From: Gp13-AA77 sp036521995
Lineage (GTDB): Bacteria > Acidobacteriota > Terriglobia > UBA7540
Reading direction: 5' to 3'
DNA: 9,927 nt
Assembly (NCBI GenBank): GCA_036521995.1
Contig: DATDGR010000159.1
Coordinates: 1 to 9,927, forward strand
The number at the start of each line of letters is the position of its first letter. Positions within the stretch are counted from its first letter, which is position 1. The translations under genes were made by a program, and so were the position numbers. The notes beneath the pieces are model-generated. The model searched no databases. It was not told the DNA's origin and was given only the letters and a program-made list of their open reading frames with translations. This document shows positions 6,532 to 9,927 of this stretch, in pieces.

Positions 6532-8165
6532 ATGAGCACCGAGCCTCAGACCGCGAGTTGCGAACCCCAGCCGGCCGAGGCCCGGCCGGCCGAGCCGCGT
6601 CCCAGGCGTCCCGCCAGCCCCGCCCGAATCGAGGCCAGCCGGCGCAACGTGGCCAAGGCTCGCCGGCGCTGGATCGACCTGCGCAAGGCTCCCGGCTTCC
6701 AGCCCAGCTCGCGCTACCTCGACGCCACCCATTCCAATCTCAAGCAGGCCATCCACCGCAACCTGCACGACGACTCCGGCGCCTACGCCCCCTGCTTCCG
6801 CGACGGCCTGTCGGCCCTCAGCCTGCCGCGCAGCCTGAAGCGGGCCGGCGAGAGCCTACCGGACTATACCTCGCACCTGGAGTGGCTGGTCCGAAGCTTC
6901 GCCCAGGACGACGAAGACCAGCCCCTAGGCTCGGGACTAGGCTCTGAATTGGCCGCCGCCCTCGCCGCAGGATCCCCCACCGGCATCCTCAAGCTCTCCC
7001 TCGCCCTGGGATTCGTCTCCTGGCGCCGGCTGCGCGGTTTCCGCCTGCTGGCGAGTGGGAGCGGCTCACCGTCGGCCAGGACCTCACCCGGCTCGCCCAG
7101 GACCGCGGGCCCGGCGGCGCCTGGAGCGTGCTGACCGGGGTCCTGACGGCGCCGCAGCAGGCGGCCTGGGCCCAGAATCGCCAGCTGGTCTGGATGATCG
7201 ACCTCGCCAACAGCTCGCTAGGCTACGGCTCCGCGCTCGGCCCCAAGCTGCGCACCCTGGAGAATCGCCTCGAGATCCTGGTCCGCGCCCTGCTGATCGA
7301 GCGCGAGGAGCCCGGCTTCTACGTGCGCGCCCAGTGGGGCCCGGTCACGGACAATTACGAAGTCTGGCCGGCCGAGGTGCTGGGCAACCCGCTGGTGTCG
7401 GCCGCGACCGTGATGAAGGGGCTGCAACCGAAGCGGGTGGCGCTGGCGCCGGTGAGCGCCTGGCGGCGGTTGGGCAGCGGGCGCCAGCCGGAGGGCCGGC
7501 TGGAGAAGCCGGTGCGGGAACAGATGCGTCCCGACGATCCCCAGCGCCTCGCCCACGCCCGCAAGCAGGAGGCTCAGGGCCAGCCGGCTAGCCCAGTAAG
7601 CTGGGAGGAGTTCCGGCGGCTGGTGGAAGCGGCGCTGGGGAGAGACGCGACGGCGGGACCGGCGCCGGAGGGGGCCGATCCGGACTTGCAGGAGTTTGCC
7701 GAGGCGCTGTGGGCCCGGCTGGGGGTCTATGGGCGGCAGGCGGAGGCGGAGCGGGAGGAACTGCAGGCTCTGCGGCAAGCCTACTCCCATAGCCTCGCTG
7801 GCGACGGGCCGCCGGCGCGGTCGGCGACCCAACTGGCCGAGCAACTGGTGCGCCTGTTTCACCGCCACCGGCGCCAGGCCTACCAGCAGGCGCACGCCGC
7901 CAACTATCGCCTGCACTGGGTCATCTACCAACTGCTGGTGAAGCGCTACGGCGAGGACGAGGACTTCAAGATCTTCAAGCCGTCGCGGCCGGACAACATG
8001 GACATGCTGATCCAGGCCATGCTGCTGAATCAGATGGGACAGCCGGCGGAGGCGGAGCAGTTGCTGGAGGAGTTCCACCGCCTGGAGGGCGAGTACACGG
8101 AACGGGAGGCCAAGGCGCGGGGCCAGCCGGCGGCGTCGTCACCCCCGGAGGTGCGGGACGCGTGA
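6532..8165 (+). pseudogene. GC-rich unrecognised gene split by one frameshift
   Basis: The first part runs from ATG 6532 (MSTEPQTASCEPQPAEARPA) and is in frame to about 7050; the second is in frame from there to TGA 8163-8165. The natural join is ...GFRLL to GEWERLTVGQDLTRLAQ at about 7048-7053, where one missing G restores 544 codons exactly. The N-terminal 40 residues are Pro/Ala/Arg-rich. RIEASRRNVAKARRRW follows and loosely recalls acidobacterial hypothetical proteins with an N-terminal ASRRNA-type motif; the rest is mainly helical and charged. The C-terminal part contains EDFKIFKPSRPDNMDMLIQA and then GQPAEAEQLLEEFHRLEGEY, a possible helical-hairpin region. There is no signal peptide, and I recognise no enzyme motif. 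GC content is clearly higher than in the neighbours, with strong G/C third positions. A GTG at 6511 is an alternative start; no strong ribosome-binding site is seen for either. The function is unknown. Confidence 0.65.
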
Positions 8166-8171
8166 GGGGAA

Positions 8172-8399
8172 GGCGGAAAGTAGAAATCAGAAACCAGAAA
8201 CCAGAAAGAGGGAGGCAGAAGTAAGGAGCCCGAAGGAAAAACCGCCTCCAGCCTGTCATCCTGAGAGCAAGCGAACAGCCTGCTTGTGAAGCAACAGCAA
8301 ATTCTTCGTCGCCTTCGGCTCCTCAGAATGACAGCCTTCTGGCTTCTGGCTTCTGACTTCTTACTTCTGCCTTCTGCTTTCTGTTTTCTAGTTTCCGCC
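8172..8399. repeat. Large imperfect inverted repeat with purine-rich and pyrimidine-rich arms
   Basis: The left arm begins GGCGGAAAGTAGAAATCAG (8172) and is a degenerate CAGAAA/CAGAAG purine repeat. The right arm, read from 8399 on the other strand, begins GGCGGAAACTAGAAAACAG and follows the same pattern, including GGCAGAAGTAAG in both arms. The arms are about 94 and 78 bases and enclose the TGTCAT element at 8254-8333. As RNA this would fold into one long hairpin just after the stop codon of the preceding gene, so it could protect or end that transcript. On the minus strand it translates to a KQKAEGRSKKSEARSQK-type artefact. Confidence 0.7.
8254..8333. repeat. Dispersed intergenic repeat with TGTCAT...ATGACA ends (copy 2)
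   Basis: The left end TGTCATCCTGAG and the reverse complement of the right end TGTCATTCTGAG match at 11 of 12 positions. It is 80 bases long and contains GCCTTCGGCTCCTCAGAATGACA, a sequence style I know from acidobacterial intergenic repeats. It has the same ends as the 176-base copy at 202-377 but a shorter middle. Confidence 0.7.
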
Positions 8400-8530
8400 A
8401 TTTCCCGTCTCATTGACCGGTGGGCGCCAGCGAGCACCTGAGCAACTCGCCTAGATGAGGAGGCAGCACGAGGGCAAAATGGCTTAAGATGGTCTCTGCT
8501 CTAATTGAAATGGGGGGCGGAGGCTGGAAA

Positions 8531-8896
8531 ATGCCTATGAAATGGCTGTGGGCTTCAATTCTCTTTTTGGCGGTCGCAGCATCGGCTGCCGACGTCAGCG
8601 GAACCTGGAAGGGGACAGCTCAAACACCCAACGGACCCATCGAAAGGACGTTCATCTTCAAAGTAGATGGGAACAAACTCACGGGTGAGACCACCAGCAG
8701 CGCGTTCGGCAAGTCGGAGATTGAGGACGGCAAAGTCGATGGCGACAACATCTCCTTCACGCTCACCGTGAACATTCAAGGCACGGAAAGCAAGGTGAAC
8801 TACAAGGGGAAGGTGGAAGGCGACCAGATCAAGTTTACGGTTGAGATTCCCGCCATCGGACAGACTATCGAGTACACCGCTAAACGAGTGTCTTAG
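8531..8896 (+). CDS. Small secreted beta-rich protein
   Basis: This is a 121-residue protein. Residues 1-19 are a clear signal peptide (MPMKWLWASILFLAVAASA) with an AxA-type cleavage site before ADVSGTWKG. The mature part has alternating strands: SGTWKGTAQ, RTFIFKVDGNKLTGETTS, IEDGKVDGDNISFTLTV, SKVNYKGKVEGDQIKFTVEI and IEYTAKRVS. I know this GxW...F.F...GNKLTG...I.DGK.DGD.ISF...Y.GKV.GD.IKFT pattern from many acidobacterial secreted proteins of about 120-150 residues; it suggests a small lipocalin-like barrel, but the function is not known to me. I chose ATG 8531 because GGAGG lies 7 bases upstream. An ATG at 8489 is in frame but has no ribosome-binding site and would bury the signal peptide. 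The insertion sequence starts 12 bases after the stop, so the gene itself is intact. Confidence 0.85.
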   Translation: MPMKWLWASILFLAVAASAADVSGTWKGTAQTPNGPIERTFIFKVDGNKLTGETTSSAFGKSEIEDGKVDGDNISFTLTVNIQGTESKVNYKGKVEGDQIKFTVEIPAIGQTIEYTAKRVS

Positions 8897-8907
8897 ATGG
8901 CTTCTGA

Positions 8908-8934
8908 TTATCCGGTTGCTTCAGCAGACCCCAA
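8908..8934 (+). repeat. Left terminal inverted repeat of the insertion sequence
   Basis: 27 bases starting TTATCCGGTTGCTTCAGCAG match the reverse complement of 9901-9927 at every position. The next inward base differs (C against T), which sets the inner limit. Confidence 0.95.
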
Positions 8935-8950
8935 CAGGTAGTGTAGAGCG

Positions 8951-9927
8951 GTGCCACGACCGCCGTTCCCCAAGACGCTCCGCCAGTCAATCGGACTTCG
9001 CCACGGAAGAGGCCTGCCCGCAGTACCTGGCGGCTTGTCGGTGGCCGGATGGCTTCATCTGTCCTCGATGCGGGCATGGGCGAGCCTACGAGTTGGTGAA
9101 GCAGCGACGCCAACAGTGCGTCAAGAGCCGTCACCAGGTCTCGCTGACCTCCGGGACCATTCTTCACCGGACGAAGACCTCGCTGACCCACTGGTTCTGG
9201 GCGGCGCATCGGATGACGACGGACAAGCGTGGAGTATTGGCACTGCTGCTCCAGCATTAACGCGGTCTTTCCCCGTTACGAGACTGCCTGGATGATGCTT
9301 CACAAACTTCGCCGAGCGATGGTGAACGCGACTCGGGAACCGTTGCGTGGAGAGGTGGAGGTTGATGACACGTGGGTTGGCGGGGAACAAGCCGGTCTCC
9401 GAGGGAGCCGACAACTCAAGAACCGCCGAGCCGCCCTCGTCCTGGCGGCTGTCGAAAAGCGTGGTAACGCTTCCGGTCGAGCCCGCATGAGCGTGATTCC
9501 TGACTTCAAAGCCGCCACGATAATTCCGTTCCTCACCCAGAACATTGCTCCGGGTTCCACCCTCTATACGGACGGCTTCCAAAGCTTCGCCGATCTCGCG
9601 GAGGCCGGCTTCAAACACGTGGCGCGCAACCAACCGCTCCCATCAGAGCTACGCAAAGGCACGAAGTCCGCTGTCCCACTCGCCGATCGGGCCATGGGGA
9701 ACCTCCAGCAATGGCTGATCGGCACCTACCACGGAGTGAGCCAGGACCAACTCCAGGCCTACCTCGACGAATTCGTCTTTCGGCATAATCGCCGCCAGAC
9801 TCCCCTGGCCGCATTTCACACACTCCTGGGTCTCGGAACCGACCAAAAATCAACAAAGTACGAACAAATCCGGGGAGCGAGGGATCTTTGCCCCAACCCA
9901 TTGGGGTCTGCTGAAGCAACCGGATAA
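8951..9927 (+). pseudogene. IS1595/ISXO2-like transposase, broken by two frameshifts and a stop
   Basis: Three frames together give one transposase. The GTG at 8951 begins VPRPPFPKTLRQS in one frame. From about 8991 the next frame gives SDFATEEACPQYLAACRWPD, the zinc-ribbon and TSGTILHRTKTSLTHWFWAA. A TAA (9258-9260) stands where relatives have Gln (LQ-x-Q-x-GLS). One extra C in the run 9271-9274 moves to the third frame, RYETAWMMLHKLRRAM. The DDE part holds VEVDDTWVGG and LYTDGFQSF (two catalytic Asp) and FVFRHNRRQTP. Removing two bases gives 324 codons exactly. The zinc ribbon also lacks its fourth cysteine: QQCVKSRHQVS has Ser where CxxC is expected. The last codon, TAA 9925-9927, is the outer end of the right inverted repeat, so the usual stop appears lost. 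No active enzyme can come from this copy as written. Confidence 0.9.
9901..9927 (-). repeat. Right terminal inverted repeat of the insertion sequence
   Basis: It is an exact inverted match to 8908-8934. Just inside, CCCCAA (9891-9896) can pair with TTGGGG (9901-9906) around a 4-base loop. The left end has no such hairpin. The transposase reading frame ends in its outermost three bases. Confidence 0.95.

Larger units (their letters stand above)
8908..9927 (+). mobile_element. IS1595/ISXO2-like insertion sequence, 1020 bp
   Basis: The element is bounded by perfect 27-base terminal inverted repeats beginning TTATCCGGTTGCTTCAGCAG. It contains one transposase reading direction filling almost the whole length. 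The family is identified from the zinc-ribbon start (CPRCGHGRAYEL), the TAWMMLHKLRRAM linker and the ISXO2-type DDE domain (VEVDDTWVGG, LYTDGFQSF, FRHNRR). IS1595-type elements usually make 8-base target duplications; the left candidate is GCTTCTGA (8900-8907), and the right flank is outside the window. The window stops at the last base of the right repeat. Confidence 0.9.

Noticed and set aside
7218..8078. 286-codon minus-strand frame in the GC-rich gene
   Set aside because: Long shadows are expected at this GC content; it is Leu/Arg/Gln-rich without domains, and the plus strand has better protein character.
8172..8399. CRISPR-like array
   Set aside because: The short purine repeats are degenerate, lack spacers of constant length and are inverted rather than direct.
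9250..9275. Programmed frameshift in the transposase
   Set aside because: An in-frame TAA, a second distant frameshift and the loss of a zinc-ligand cysteine point to decay or error; this IS family is not known to me for programmed shifting.

Overview
The window looks like chromosomal DNA of a soil-type, fairly GC-rich bacterium, most likely an acidobacterium. This is an inference from protein style and repeat style, because no rRNA or intact tRNA marker is present. The support is a PilQ-type secretin, a strongly conserved VWA protein, a small secreted beta-rich protein, intergenic repeats bounded by TGTCAT...ATGACA, and degenerate CAGAAG-type purine repeats.

Layout from left to right: (1) 2-136 may be the last 44 codons of an unrecognised plus-strand gene, followed by a dispersed inverted-end repeat (202-377). 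(2) 422-2400 minus is a PilQ-like secretin gene with one frameshift (951-954) and no proper 5' end; its N-terminal Pro/Ala-rich region contains three diverged 41-42-residue repeats. (3) 2401-2841 has no gene but holds a terminator-like hairpin with a T6 tract on the plus strand. (4) 2842-4125 minus is a 427-aa VWA (CoxE-like) protein with an intact metal-binding MIDAS motif. (5) Divergent from it, 4378-4866 plus is an unrecognised 162-aa protein with a good ribosome-binding site. (6) A symmetric hairpin (4901-4927) separates it from a convergent gene, 4962-5765 minus, for an exported proteasome-like Ntn hydrolase that keeps Thr, Asp and Lys at the catalytic positions. (7) 5766-6531 is mostly non-coding: a tRNA-Ser-like fragment, a promoter candidate and a 34-codon ORF with a good ribosome-binding site. 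(8) 6532-8165 plus is a very GC-rich unrecognised gene split by one frameshift. (9) 8172-8399 is a large imperfect inverted repeat with a second TGTCAT element at its centre. (10) 8531-8896 plus encodes a small secreted protein. (11) 8908-9927 is a complete IS1595/ISXO2-like insertion sequence with perfect 27-bp terminal inverted repeats and a transposase broken by two frameshifts and one stop.

There is no obvious multi-gene pathway or defence island. Genes alternate in strand and stand alone. The most informative points are the exported Ntn hydrolase with a preserved threonine triad and the pattern of damage. Three separate genes each become whole if single bases are added or removed, mostly in short G or C runs. 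This could mean real gene decay near a mobile element or indel errors in the assembly. The TAA stop and the missing zinc-ligand cysteine in the transposase argue for at least some true decay.
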